From CAZOWM01 sp964583615 (lineage in GTDB: Bacteria; Spirochaetota; B62-G9; DRHN01): DNA of 64,000 nt. Both the position numbers and the translations under genes were made by a program. The notes under the pieces are model-generated. The model did not search any database. It was not told the origin of the DNA and saw only the letters and a list, made by a program, of their open reading frames with translations. The DNA is taken from assembly GCA_964583615.1 (NCBI GenBank), contig CAZOWM010000002.1, forward strand, positions 55,107 to 119,106. Reading direction: 5' to 3'. Shown one piece after another: positions 33,408-42,830 of the stretch (position 1 is its first letter; each line of letters starts with the position of its first letter).

Positions 33408-34613
33408 ATGGCTGAAGACATGGAAAAGCTCTACAACAAACGCATGGACCGATACTTGAAGGCGAACCACAGGGAGAAACCCGACAAAGTGCCTTTCAGA
33501 CCGTTCGCGGCGGAAGCGGTTGGAGCGTTTTACGGGCTCAACGCCCAGCAGGTTACCCATGATGTCGACCAGGGTATGGACGCCATCGTTAGAATGTGCA
33601 AAGAGTTCGATATCGATGCCACGGTATCAAACATGGTCTACGTCTGGACTGGGCTCACGGAATCCTACGGAACCAAATACTATGGAGTCCCCGGTATCGA
33701 TCTCGAGGTATTCGAGTCTTTCCAGTACCGGGAACCGAGAAATGACGATGAGGCGTGGATGCGGGCGGACGACTACGACCGCTTTATCGAGGATCCGGTG
33801 GAGTTCACGATGAACGTCTGGGCACCGCGAATATCCCATTATTTCGAACCCCCTGACTCGAAAAACACATGGAAGAACAGCCTCGCCTGGCTGAAAGGGG
33901 GCATCAGCTTCATGTACTACGGCATGAAAATAGGAGCCCATGTACAGCGCATGAAGGAGGAGACGGGCACAGTGTCCTGCCTCAGCGGTGCGCTGAAAGC
34001 TCCGTTCGACGTATTAGCGGACAAGTACCGAGGTTTTCGGGGGATCTCCTATGACTTACACCGACAGCCCGACAAGGTTTTGAAGGCGACGGAGGCGGTT
34101 GCTCCTCACATGCTCAATAATGCCCTTCTGGGCGCGGACCCGGAAAAGAAGGTCCCGATCTCCCACTGGATGCACCGTGGTGCAACGGGCTTTTTTTCAG
34201 AAGAGGTGTTTAAAAAGTACTACTGGCCCACGCTGCGCGAGGTGACCGAGGAGATATGGAAGGCTGGCTACCAGACGATATACTACGCGGAGGGAAAGTG
34301 GGGCAAAAACCTCAAGTACTTCCGCGAGCTGCCGGAGGAAAGTATAATCTATCACTGCGACAAAGACGATATATTCGAGGTGCACAGGATACTGGGAGAG
34401 AAGTTTGCGATCTCGGGCGGCGTGCCCAACGACATACTCGCCTTCGGCACACCCGAGGATGTCAGAAAACGCGTGAAGGAGGTTATTGAGACCGTCGGGA
34501 AAGACGGAGGGTTCCTCCTCGATGCCGAAGCCATCATGCAGCAGGACACGAAGAAAGAAAACTTCAAAGCCATGGCTGATGCGTGCGCCGAATACGGCGT
34601 ATATAAAAACTGA
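33408..34613 (+). CDS. UroD-family corrinoid methyltransferase-type protein
   Basis: This protein of 401 residues has the uroporphyrinogen-decarboxylase (TIM-barrel) fold used by MtaA/MtbA/CmuA-type methyltransferases, which move methyl groups between a corrinoid protein and an acceptor or substrate. In those enzymes a zinc-binding H-x-C-G motif sits near the C-terminus. The corresponding segment here reads IIYHCDKDD (about residue 320), so the cysteine is kept but the preceding histidine position holds Tyr. FAISGGVPNDILAFGT follows, as expected for the barrel's end. GAGGAG precedes the ATG. It is followed by a 53-residue gene and a corrinoid protein, which makes a methyl-transfer role likely; it is not heme biosynthesis. 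Confidence 0.85.
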   Translation: MAEDMEKLYNKRMDRYLKANHREKPDKVPFRPFAAEAVGAFYGLNAQQVTHDVDQGMDAIVRMCKEFDIDATVSNMVYVWTGLTESYGTKYYGVPGIDLEVFESFQYREPRNDDEAWMRADDYDRFIEDPVEFTMNVWAPRISHYFEPPDSKNTWKNSLAWLKGGISFMYYGMKIGAHVQRMKEETGTVSCLSGALKAPFDVLADKYRGFRGISYDLHRQPDKVLKATEAVAPHMLNNALLGADPEKKVPISHWMHRGATGFFSEEVFKKYYWPTLREVTEEIWKAGYQTIYYAEGKWGKNLKYFRELPEESIIYHCDKDDIFEVHRILGEKFAISGGVPNDILAFGTPEDVRKRVKEVIETVGKDGGFLLDAEAIMQQDTKKENFKAMADACAEYGVYKN

Positions 34614-34635
34614 AAAATATGAAAAGGAGCATACA

Positions 34636-34797
34636 ATGGCTGATATGAAAAAAGCTCCTCCCGTTATCTTTCCCTGGGAGGAAAAAAAGAAGGAATACGA
34701 GAAAATTCTGGGGGACGAGGAGATCGTGAAGCGTCTCTGGGAAGAGTTCGATATGCTCGCATATATGTTTATCTGGTTTCTTGTGACCGCCATGTAG
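34636..34797 (+). CDS. Small 53-residue protein between UroD-type and corrinoid genes
   Basis: The gene begins with an ATG at 34636 that has an AAAGGAG Shine-Dalgarno 6 bases upstream, and ends 9 bases before the corrinoid gene. The protein is MADMKKAPPVIFPWEEKKK at its start, then charged and helical, with a hydrophobic C-terminal end (MLAYMFIWFLVTAM). Its position, good ribosome-binding site and tight spacing argue that it is real. I do not recognise a family. It could be a small adaptor that holds the methyltransferase and corrinoid protein together or at the membrane; that is a guess. Confidence 0.7.
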   Translation: MADMKKAPPVIFPWEEKKKEYEKILGDEEIVKRLWEEFDMLAYMFIWFLVTAM

Positions 34798-34806
34798 GAG
34801 GAATCT

Positions 34807-35430
34807 ATGGAATTGAAGGAAGCACTTGCAAATCTCGAAGAGGAAAAAACATACAAAATTGTCGAAGAAAAGCTCGCAGACGGCTCTTCCGCCAGTGAGG
34901 TTTTACGGGAATGCCAGGCCGGTATGAAGATCGTCGGTGATCGGTACAGCACCGGGGAGTACTTCGTCGCGGATCTCATGTATGTCGGCGAAATAATGCG
35001 AAACGTCATGAACACGCTCACCCCTCACATGAAGGGTTCGGAGAGCGTTGAGGATGCAGGAACGGTAGTTATCGGAACCGTGAAGGGCGATATACACGAC
35101 CTCGGGAAGGACGTGGTGACCATCACCTTGCAGGGAAATGGCTTCAAAGTGGTGGATCTCGGCGTCGATGTGCCTGCCGAGAAGTTCGTGGAGGCGATTC
35201 GCACAAACAAACCCGATTTAGTGGGTTTGAGCGTCTTTCTCACTTCCTGTTTTTCGTCCACCAAGAACATCGTAAAAGTCATCTCCGAGTCCGGTTTCAG
35301 GGACAAGGTGAAGATCATGCTCGGCGGCGCGCCCGTGACGGCAGTTGTTTCGGAAGAGACAGGATGCGACTACTACGGGAAGGACGCGGCTGCGGCAGCG
35401 GAGTACGCGCTCAAGGTTGTGGGCAAATAG
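34807..35430 (+). CDS. Corrinoid (B12-binding) protein of a methyltransferase system
   Basis: This protein of 207 residues is of the MtaC/MtbC/MtmC type. An N-terminal helical cap domain (about 1-80) precedes a Rossmann-like cobalamin domain. The lower-ligand motif D-x-H-x-x-G is GDIHDLGKD (about 95-100), followed by GLSVFLTSC and LGGAPVT, which hold the nucleotide tail. The protein shuttles a methyl group between the UroD-type partner and another methyltransferase. The start has AGGAGG. No reductive activator (RamA type) or third methyltransferase gene lies in the window, so those must be elsewhere. Confidence 0.94.
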   Translation: MELKEALANLEEEKTYKIVEEKLADGSSASEVLRECQAGMKIVGDRYSTGEYFVADLMYVGEIMRNVMNTLTPHMKGSESVEDAGTVVIGTVKGDIHDLGKDVVTITLQGNGFKVVDLGVDVPAEKFVEAIRTNKPDLVGLSVFLTSCFSSTKNIVKVISESGFRDKVKIMLGGAPVTAVVSEETGCDYYGKDAAAAAEYALKVVGK

Positions 35431-35458
35431 AAAATCGGCTCATATATATATTTTGGTC

Positions 35459-35487
35459 AGGGCGTGACAGGCTCGTTTTCACGCCCT
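35459..35487. terminator. Hairpin between convergent corrinoid and Gfo/Idh genes
   Basis: A 9-bp perfect stem (AGGGCGTGA / TCACGCCCT) with an 11-base loop lies between the two convergent stop codons. Only a weak T-rich context follows, so it may act as a bidirectional terminator. Confidence 0.5.
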
Positions 35488-35498
35488 TCTGCCAACTT

Positions 35499-36674
35499 TC
35501 AACTGAAAGATACCTTCACTTTCCGCCCTGACCCGGAGGACTGAACTATGGACTCCATGATGAGCTGCACCCGGTATCCGTCATTAAAGTCCGCGCCGTA
35601 GGGCGCAACGGGCCTTTCTTTCACCACACACTCGATAAAATGGTCAATCGCATGAATGTGGCCGTACTCCCAGCCCGCGATGTGGCCCGGAGGAAGTATG
35701 AGAGACTGCAGGGGCTGTGAAGGCTCGGTCACCGACACGGCTGTAAATCCGCGCACAGGCGAGCCGTTACGATACACGTAGAGATTGTTGAGGTCCTCGA
35801 GATCGAAATACATGCTCCCCTTGGATCCGTTGACCTCCCAGGTGCACTGGTTTTTTCTTCCGGTGCTGATCCCGGCGGATTCGAACGTCCCCACCGCACC
35901 GCTCTCGAATTCGACGATTGCGCAGTTTACCTCGTCTGCGTTCACCTCTTCAATTTTTCCTCCTGAAGTCTTCCGGCGTGTGTTGAATGTCTTTACCATG
36001 CCCTGCACCGATGAAATCTCGCCTGCGAGGAAGCGCGCGAGATCGATGATGTGGCACCCGATCCCTAAAAGAACGCCCGACTTCGTACCCGAAGCGTACC
36101 AGACATTTTCCGCCGCCTCTTCTGGATCACTCCCGACCTCCTGCAGATAGCGGCCCCGGAACTGATACACCGCTCCGATCTCACCGTTCTCTATCATCTC
36201 CTTTGCGAGCCGGACTGCGGGCATGAACCTGTAATTGTGGCAGAGCATGTGCTTCACTCCGCACTCTTCCACCGCATGGAGCATCTTCTGTGCATCCGCT
36301 GCGGTCATGGCGAGGGGCTTTTCGCACAGAACGTGCTTGCCTGCCCGGGCGGCTGCGATCGAAGGCGCTGCGTGCATGTCATCCGGTGCACAGTTGTCGA
36401 AAATATCTATCTGGGGGTCAGACGCCAATTCTTTCCAGTCGGTGTAATACCCCCGGTAACCGAAGCGCCGCGCAGCATCCCGAACGCCCTCTTCGTTTCT
36501 CCCGCACATGGCGATGAGCCGGGGATAGGCGGGAGGCTTGGCGTAGGTATAGGGTATCTTGATATATGCATTTGAGTGCACCTTGCCCATAAAGCCGTAT
36601 CCGAGCACACCAATCCCGACATGCGGCTCGTTCAACTCTTCGTTATGAAGAACATGAAACCCTCGTGCTGCCAT
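35499..36674 (-). CDS. Gfo/Idh/MocA-family oxidoreductase
   Basis: This protein of 391 residues is an NAD(P)-dependent sugar or polyol dehydrogenase. The N-terminal Rossmann motif GVLGYGFMGKVH and the EKP catalytic motif (CEKPLAMT, lysine about residue 118) are intact, and the C-terminal alpha/beta domain includes GIGCHIIDLARFL with a catalytic-type histidine. GGAGGGG precedes the ATG. It is the last gene of a sugar ABC operon (binding protein, ATPase, two permeases), so it probably oxidises the imported sugar or cyclitol. Confidence 0.93.
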   Translation of the reverse strand: MAARGFHVLHNEELNEPHVGIGVLGYGFMGKVHSNAYIKIPYTYAKPPAYPRLIAMCGRNEEGVRDAARRFGYRGYYTDWKELASDPQIDIFDNCAPDDMHAAPSIAAARAGKHVLCEKPLAMTAADAQKMLHAVEECGVKHMLCHNYRFMPAVRLAKEMIENGEIGAVYQFRGRYLQEVGSDPEEAAENVWYASGTKSGVLLGIGCHIIDLARFLAGEISSVQGMVKTFNTRRKTSGGKIEEVNADEVNCAIVEFESGAVGTFESAGISTGRKNQCTWEVNGSKGSMYFDLEDLNNLYVYRNGSPVRGFTAVSVTEPSQPLQSLILPPGHIAGWEYGHIHAIDHFIECVVKERPVAPYGADFNDGYRVQLIMESIVQSSGSGRKVKVSFS

Positions 36675-36737
36675 ACTTCCCCTCCGGTTTCAATATTTCA
36701 TGAGGCAGATCCTCTGCTCGTTTTTCTGTATTTACGG

Positions 36738-37721
36738 TCAGCGTCTTTGCCGCCTCGTATATGCGAGAAGGAGTATGATCAGTACAATACCGGTGATCAG
36801 CTGTCTTCCACCTTCCGACAGCTCAAGTGTCACGAGTATGCTCTGCAAGGTGGTGAGAAAGATCGAGCCCGCAACGGCCCCAAGATAGTTTCCCTCACCT
36901 CCACCGAAACGTATGCCGCCGATGATGACCGCAACCACGGAGGGGAGCACGTACCGAGCCCCCAAATTGAGGTGGGCGCTTCCCACGAAACCGAGGAGAA
37001 GTAAACCCGAGAGACATGAGAGCGTACCGGACAGCCCGTAGACGATTGTTCTGACGAAATTCACCCGTACCCCGAGCAGGTGGGCAGCTTTGTCGTTCTC
37101 ACCGATTGCATAAAGCACGTGTCCCGGCTTTGTCTTGTTCAGTATAAACCACATGAGAACGATCACCACTATCCAGATCACAACGACGGACGGGATCTTC
37201 AGCGACCCGAGCTCTATGGAACCGTGTCCGAGCAACTCGAGCGCAGGACATCCGGTTCCGAACATGTGCCCCTTGATAACAAAGAGCAGAAGTCCTTCAA
37301 TAACGATTCCCCATGCCAGAGTCATTATAAGGGGAGCAATATTAAGAAGGGAAACGCCGAGTCCGTTTACAAGCCCCAGTGTGAACCCGGCCCCAAGGGC
37401 GGCAAGAACTGCGGGAAGAAGCCGCGCATTTTCTCCGTTGATGATGGCGGCGCCGAGCACGACTCCGAGCGTGACGTTGGCGCCCACCGACATATCGAGA
37501 CCCTCCTTTCCCGATATGACGACAATAGTCTGCCCGAGCCCGACAAGCCCAAGGAAAAAAGAAGCCTGCAGCACAGACATGATGTGGTTGAACTTGGAAA
37601 ACCCGGGAACAATGATCTGTCCCATGATGAAGAGCACAGCCACAAGAATAAAGGCCATGATAATCTTGTTGTCGAAGAACCTCTTCATCCGGGTACGCGT
37701 CATATTCTGTACTGTGGACAT
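36738..37721 (-). CDS. Sugar ABC transporter permease (RbsC family)
   Basis: This protein of 327 residues is a ribose/xylose-type importer permease with about eight to ten helices. Family marks include GKEGLDMSVGANVTLGVVLGA and VVAVIIGGIRFGGGEGNYLGAV near the C-terminus. The gene starts 3 bases after the other permease's stop, so translation is coupled. It ends in a basic tail (YTRRQRR). Confidence 0.92.
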   Translation of the reverse strand: MSTVQNMTRTRMKRFFDNKIIMAFILVAVLFIMGQIIVPGFSKFNHIMSVLQASFFLGLVGLGQTIVVISGKEGLDMSVGANVTLGVVLGAAIINGENARLLPAVLAALGAGFTLGLVNGLGVSLLNIAPLIMTLAWGIVIEGLLLFVIKGHMFGTGCPALELLGHGSIELGSLKIPSVVVIWIVVIVLMWFILNKTKPGHVLYAIGENDKAAHLLGVRVNFVRTIVYGLSGTLSCLSGLLLLGFVGSAHLNLGARYVLPSVVAVIIGGIRFGGGEGNYLGAVAGSIFLTTLQSILVTLELSEGGRQLITGIVLIILLLAYTRRQRR

Positions 37722-37724
37722 ATC

Positions 37725-38717
37725 CTACACTCCGATTATCCTCTTCTTGCTTCTTAAAAGAATGGGCACGGCACCTATGCAGAGTGCCAGCACGATAATC
37801 GCCCCCTTGAAGAATATCTGGAGATATGATGACGTACCTGAAAAGAAGATGATGTTGTTGAGTATTCCGAGTATCAGTGCGCCGAACATGGCGCCCACGA
37901 TACTGCCCCTGCCGCCTGTAAGAGCAATGCCGCCGATGACAACAGCGGCGACTGAGTTCAGCGTGTAGCTCTGTCCAGTGCGGTATTCTCCCGTTGCCGT
38001 CATCATGAGAACACACATTCCGGCAATGAATATGAAGAGGCTTGCGAAGATGTGAGCGGTGAGCCTGATCTTCCATGTGCTGATCCCTGATGCAAATGCC
38101 CCTTCCTCGTTGCTTCCCACGGCGTAAATGTACCGGTAAGCTCTAGTCCTGCTGAAAACCCACCAGATCAGAATGCCCGCGAACAAAATGCTGAGCGAGT
38201 TAGGTAGAGCCCCCAGTGCAGTTCCCTTGTAGAAATTATAAAATGAACGCGGTACGTACCCTCCCGCCACCGGAAGAATAATCATGGCGATACCGAGATA
38301 GATCGCCGACGTAGCAAAAGTCGTGATGAGCGCCGGCATTCGCAATCTTCCTGTGCATATCCCGTTGACAAAGCCGGTCGCGATAACGGTGAGCACGAAC
38401 CCCAACAGAATTATGAAGACCGCGTTCTCGTCGGTCATGTAGTATGCCGTAAAACAGTTGAAAAGAGAAATCGCACTGCCAAGTGAAAGATCGAGGCTTC
38501 CGGAGAGGATGATGATACCCTGCGCGATCGCAACGAGTACAAGCGGGGTAAACGTCATGAAATTGGAACGGAACGACCGCATGGTAAAGAAATTGGGCTG
38601 TATGGACGCATTTACGATGACCAGCAGAATCAAAATCAAAAGAGCCGGGAAAGATGGCCATTTTGTGAGCGAAGCCAAAGAGGCGCCGAAGCGAAAATTG
38701 TTTCTCTTATCATACAC
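37725..38717 (-). CDS. Sugar ABC transporter permease (RbsC family)
   Basis: This protein of 330 residues is the partner permease. It carries SGSLDLSLGSAISLFNCF and VAAVVIGGIALTGGRGSIVGAMFGALI, the conserved RbsC motifs. The start overlaps the end of the ATPase gene by 8 bases. Two different permeases with one double ATPase suggest a heterodimeric channel. Confidence 0.92.
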   Translation of the reverse strand: MYDKRNNFRFGASLASLTKWPSFPALLILILLVIVNASIQPNFFTMRSFRSNFMTFTPLVLVAIAQGIIILSGSLDLSLGSAISLFNCFTAYYMTDENAVFIILLGFVLTVIATGFVNGICTGRLRMPALITTFATSAIYLGIAMIILPVAGGYVPRSFYNFYKGTALGALPNSLSILFAGILIWWVFSRTRAYRYIYAVGSNEEGAFASGISTWKIRLTAHIFASLFIFIAGMCVLMMTATGEYRTGQSYTLNSVAAVVIGGIALTGGRGSIVGAMFGALILGILNNIIFFSGTSSYLQIFFKGAIIVLALCIGAVPILLRSKKRIIGV

Positions 38718-40230
38718 CTGTCTCTCCTACGCGAAGCGATGACTTCACGAGGTTATCCTCGGTGATATCATCATACCCGAACTCATCCACAATACGCCCC
38801 TCGAACATGATTAAAACCCTGTCACAGTTCGTGATGAACTCCTCATTGCTGCTCGAGTAGAGTATCACAGTAGTTCCCTGGCCGGCCAGCTCGTGGGTGA
38901 GCGCGAAGAGTGCATTTTTTGCCTGTATGTCGATCCCTTTCGCCGGATCGTTCAAGAGCAGTATCGTGGGCATGAACTGCAACCATCTTCCGAATACGAC
39001 CTTCTGCTGATTTCCACCGCTCAGTTTGATAACGGACATGCTCCTGTCGGGCGGGACGAGATCAACCCTCCCGATGATATCATCGGAAAGGCTGTTCAAA
39101 CGCTTGAAATTGAGACGGAAACCTTCTTTGCGGAGCGGAAGCCTCGGGAAGATGAGATTCTTCAATACCGTATGCGTGGGAAAGAGGCCGTGAACAATTC
39201 TGTCGCCGGGCACGAGGTATATACCTCTCTTCATGGCGTCTTTCGGGTGTTTAAACTTGACGGTTTCGGCGTCCACACTCATGCTGCCCGAGGCGATGTG
39301 CACCGCACCGGCAACTGCCATGATGAGCTCCTCCTGCCCCTGGCCGTTCAGCCCGCCGATACCGAGCACCTCCCCGCGCCGCGCCCGAAGGCTTATGTCC
39401 TTCATCTTGATGCCGTCCGAGACATTGCTCAGCTCGAGTGAAACGTCAGCCCCTTCGAGAGGCTTCTTCGGTTTTCTTACTGAATCAAAGGTACGATGCT
39501 TTTCCTCCCCCGTTATCATGGGAACGATGAGAGATGCGTCACGCTCCTCCTTCCCGAAATCGACCGTTCCGACGGAAATGCCGTTTCGAAAGACGAAAAC
39601 GATGTCGCAGAGGCGCGTGATCTCCCAGAGCCGGTGCGAGATGAATATGATCGAGACGTCCTGTGTTTTCAGCTGCAGGATCCTCTTGAAAAGCTGCTCT
39701 ACATGGTAGTATTCCAGAGCAGCGGTGGGCTCGTCGAGGATGAGTAGCTTCGGTTTCTGCGAGAGCGCCTTTGCAATCTCCACCATCTGCTTATGCGCCG
39801 GACCGAGCTCTGCGACGACAGTTTCCAGAGCGATCTCCCCCGGCACCAGATCATTCAGTATGGCTTCCGCATCACGTCTGGCAGCCTCGTTGTCGAGAAA
39901 AAACCTGTTCTTCGCCTTTTCATGGCCGAGTTTGATGTTCTCCCACACCGTGAGATCAGGAATAAGGCTGAGGTTCTGATGAGCAAGAACAATGCCGTAC
40001 TCGTTTGCCTCAAAAGGTGAGGAGATGCTCACTTCTTCTCCGTTGATGAGGATCGTACCGCTGTCCTTTTTTACAAGACCGCAGCATATTCGGGCGAACG
40101 TCGTCTTGCCCGATCCGTTCGCCCCGACGAGGCCGCAGATCTTCGCACCCTCGAATCGCATGCTCGCGTCGTGAAGCGCAATGACTCCCTCAAACCGCTT
40201 CTGTAGGTTTCTTCCCTCAAAAAATTCCAT
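38710..40230 (-). CDS. Sugar ABC transporter ATPase, double domain (RbsA/XylG type)
   Basis: This protein of 506 residues has two ATPase domains. The first has Walker A GANGSGKTT, Walker B LILDEP and switch histidine ISHRLWE, but its signature region reads ELGPAHKQMVEIA, not LSGGQ. The second has a degenerate Walker A (GGLNGQGQEE) and a canonical LSGGNQQK, with LLNDPAKGID as Walker B. This asymmetry is normal for the RbsA family. The start has GGAG upstream. It overlaps the next permease gene. Confidence 0.93.
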   Translation of the reverse strand: MEFFEGRNLQKRFEGVIALHDASMRFEGAKICGLVGANGSGKTTFARICCGLVKKDSGTILINGEEVSISSPFEANEYGIVLAHQNLSLIPDLTVWENIKLGHEKAKNRFFLDNEAARRDAEAILNDLVPGEIALETVVAELGPAHKQMVEIAKALSQKPKLLILDEPTAALEYYHVEQLFKRILQLKTQDVSIIFISHRLWEITRLCDIVFVFRNGISVGTVDFGKEERDASLIVPMITGEEKHRTFDSVRKPKKPLEGADVSLELSNVSDGIKMKDISLRARRGEVLGIGGLNGQGQEELIMAVAGAVHIASGSMSVDAETVKFKHPKDAMKRGIYLVPGDRIVHGLFPTHTVLKNLIFPRLPLRKEGFRLNFKRLNSLSDDIIGRVDLVPPDRSMSVIKLSGGNQQKVVFGRWLQFMPTILLLNDPAKGIDIQAKNALFALTHELAGQGTTVILYSSSNEEFITNCDRVLIMFEGRIVDEFGYDDITEDNLVKSSLRVGETGV

Positions 40231-40331
40231 ACCGGGCTACTCCGGAAAGGAAAGTATTGACTGATCCGGCAGCAAAAAAAGGCATAAAGCGGGGCTGTCC
40301 TTTCAAGCCGGCAAGCCCCGCATATGCTTTA

Positions 40332-41390
40332 TTATTTGAAAAATGTGCTCATCACCTGCTCGTATGTCCAGACCTCATCGATATAATCCTCGACCCCTCT
40401 CAGCCTGATGTGCTCGGCAAGCGCTTCCTCGACGTTGTCGTCCGTGATCTCATACCGGTGATCCACGTATATGACTTTTCCGTCGATAACGTCCGGCTTC
40501 AGCTCTTTGCCCTGAAGGAGCCCCACCACAACGCCGAGCGCTCCGGTCATCGAAAAACCGGGACCGTTTGCAATGGCATAGCTCGTGAAGCCCTCGTCGA
40601 GATGCTCTGTCCAGTATTCGAAGAAGGGCTTGAAACCGGAGCCGTTTACTATCGGAGGCTCGCGTCCGGCTGCTTCGAATGCCCTTATCACGGACAGGCA
40701 TTCTCCGTCCTGCGCGACAACCCCGTCGATATTCGGATACGCGGCGATGACGTCGGCCATGGCCTGCTGGGCAAGAGAGGGATCCCAGGAGCCGTACGCC
40801 TTGGTCAGGAGCTTGATGTCGGGATAATCCGCAAGGGCCCGCTCGAAACCACTGTCCCTGTCGTCACTCGCCGGTGCACCGTCAATACCGCTGAGATAGA
40901 CGACGTTTCCCTTGCCGCCCATACGCTCGAACACATAGCGGGAGAGCCTCTCCATCCAGATGTCGTGTGTCGGCATGAACTGCATTATCTTGGTCGAGGT
41001 CGAAGGCTCATCGCTGCACATCACGAGTATCCCCTCGTCCTGAGCTTCCTCGAGTACAGGATTGAGAGCGGTTGCGGACAGCGGATCTATGATGATCGCA
41101 TCAACGCCCATGTTCATGAAGTTCCTGACATGCTGTATCTGCAGGTCCACGTCGAATCCGGCGTGCTGGAGGTAAAAATTGTCGATGTATCCCTTGCCCT
41201 GATACCACGCCACGGCCTGCTGCAGGTTCTTTACCATCTGGGTCCGCCAGCTGTGGGTGATCAGGCCGTTTGAAACAGCGATATTGAATCCGGCTTTCTC
41301 CGCTTCTCCCTTTCCCTCCCCTCTTCCCGCGAACAGCCCTGCGGGAACAAGCAGTAGAAGCAGGAGTAAAAAGAATACTAATTTCCTCAT
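40332..41390 (-). CDS. Sugar ABC transporter periplasmic binding protein
   Basis: This protein of 352 residues is of the RbsB/XylF class (periplasmic-binding-protein-like I). The signal peptide is long and leucine-rich, ending LFAGRGEGK, a form common in spirochaetes. Binding-protein motifs include NMGVDAIIIDPLSATAL, GSWDPSLAQQAMADVI and NIDGVVAQDGE. The start has GGAGGAGG. The gene precedes the double ATPase by about 100 bases and is presumably the most expressed of the group. The ligand is unknown. Confidence 0.92.
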   Translation of the reverse strand: MRKLVFFLLLLLLLVPAGLFAGRGEGKGEAEKAGFNIAVSNGLITHSWRTQMVKNLQQAVAWYQGKGYIDNFYLQHAGFDVDLQIQHVRNFMNMGVDAIIIDPLSATALNPVLEEAQDEGILVMCSDEPSTSTKIMQFMPTHDIWMERLSRYVFERMGGKGNVVYLSGIDGAPASDDRDSGFERALADYPDIKLLTKAYGSWDPSLAQQAMADVIAAYPNIDGVVAQDGECLSVIRAFEAAGREPPIVNGSGFKPFFEYWTEHLDEGFTSYAIANGPGFSMTGALGVVVGLLQGKELKPDVIDGKVIYVDHRYEITDDNVEEALAEHIRLRGVEDYIDEVWTYEQVMSTFFK

Positions 41391-41521
41391 TCTGAACCTC
41401 CTCCATAAAATATGAGTGTAAAGAGCCTTGACAAGGCTCCTGTTACCCTTTTTATCCGAATATCCAGAAAAAGACTGCTCCTATTACGGCACGCGTGCCG
41501 GTGTGGGAGGGTCGTATTCCA

Positions 41522-42216
41522 TTAGTGTTCGACCGCCCGTGCGATTCTCTTCAGCTCCTCAACGCTCTTGGCGACCGCCGCGTCCTCATCGTTGTTGTAA
41601 TTGGGATGGAGAAAATCTATCTCAACAGCCAGGAAGCCTTCGTATCCGTTGTTCTCGAGCTTCTGAGCAAGCTTCATGTTGTCAACGATACCGCCGTCGC
41701 CGACAGGTGTGCACGAGAAAAAGTACCACTCATTGACGGGAACACCGCGCTGTATCTTCAGATCCTTGATATGCGTCGCATACACATAATTGACGAGCTT
41801 GCCCATCGCCTCTACGGGATCGTCGAGAACTCTGACAAAATTGCCCGAATCGAAATTGATGCCGAAATATGGGGAGCCGACGTTTTTAATGAGCGTCAGC
41901 ATCTCGTCTGAGTTGAAATCGAGATGGTTCTCATCAGCGAGTTTTATCCCGTATTTTTCAGCGGTCTTTACCGCCTCGGAGAACATCCTGGAGAGCCGCT
42001 CTATCTGGGACCCGTGTTCCTCGAACCTGAACTGCAGGCTGCTTCCAACGACACGCATAACCTTTGCGCCGATGGCGTCCGCATACTCAATGCTCTCTAC
42101 CATCTCATCGAACATCTTCTCGTTTTTCCCGCCCTCGAGCCCGTCCGGATGCCCCCATGCAAAGACACGGTCCATGCCGTACTCGTCGAGCATACCCTTG
42201 ATCTCGGAGAGATACG
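41522..42216 (-). CDS. Sugar phosphate isomerase/epimerase (TIM barrel), N-terminus lost in gap
   Basis: About 231 C-terminal residues of a xylose-isomerase-like TIM barrel (AP endonuclease family 2) are present. Metal ligands are visible in LADENHLDF (Glu), GINFDSGNFV (Asp) and ATHIKDLK (His). The C-terminal FLAVEIDFLHP segment supplies the last glutamate. Typical enzymes have 270-300 residues, so about 40-70 are missing in the N gap. It heads the sugar operon and probably isomerises a keto-sugar or inosose. Confidence 0.85.
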
Positions 42217-42316
42217 NNNNNNNNNNNNNNNNNNNNNNNNNNNNNNNNNNNNNNNNNNNNNNNNNNNNNNNNNNNNNNNNNNNNNNNNNNNNNNNNNNNN
42301 NNNNNNNNNNNNNNNN
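42217..42316. other. Assembly gap (100 N)
   Basis: Exactly 100 undetermined bases, the conventional placeholder for a gap of unknown size. The upstream end of the isomerase gene is lost here, and adjacency of the sequences on either side is not proven. Confidence 0.98.
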
Positions 42317-42500
42317 TTTTGTCAATATTTATTCCGTGAAAATCGTTTTTCGCTGAAGCTCGACATCTTCAGGGCAGGGGCTCGTCCATGACCGCCCAGA
42401 ACACCATCAAGCACGTCTGCAGAAAAGATCCTGCCCTCATGGATACTTTAAAACTCAAAAAAATCTAAGTAAAGCAATTATTATATTTTTATTCGTAAGG

Positions 42501-42830
42501 AATTTCGAGCTTGGTGCAGAATTCACAGCTGGTATGAGCGAAGCTGTGTTTCCCAAGGTGTCCGACACAGGCAAGGTGGGCTCTACAATCCTTCTTTTCA
42601 CCGCAAGCGGCAAAATATCCCTGAATCCTTCTTATGCCCTGAGCATTGATATTCGTCCGAGCGTGAAATATTTGCTTTCCCTGAGCTCTCTAAAGACATT
42701 CGATGGCTTTCTTTTCGGCCTGGGATTCTCTTTGAATTACCGTTTGGGGGAGGATCCCGATTCTTCCCGGTCCATCATCAGGAGTATACGGAGGCGACCC
42801 TGGAGACAAGGGGCAAGTTCGTCACCATCC
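42501..42830 (+). pseudogene. C-terminal fragment of a beta-barrel-like envelope protein
   Basis: The frame from 42501 reads as alternating amphipathic strands (NFELGAEFTAG, ISLNPSYALSIDIRPSVKY, then FLFGLGFSLNYRL) and an RLGEDPDSSRSIIRSI tail. This is the look of the last strands of an outer-membrane beta-barrel, and the FSLNYR-x-GEDPD ending resembles spirochaetal envelope proteins. There is no start or ribosome-binding site, and it runs into another gene fragment in a different frame. It is probably a truncated relic. Confidence 0.45.
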
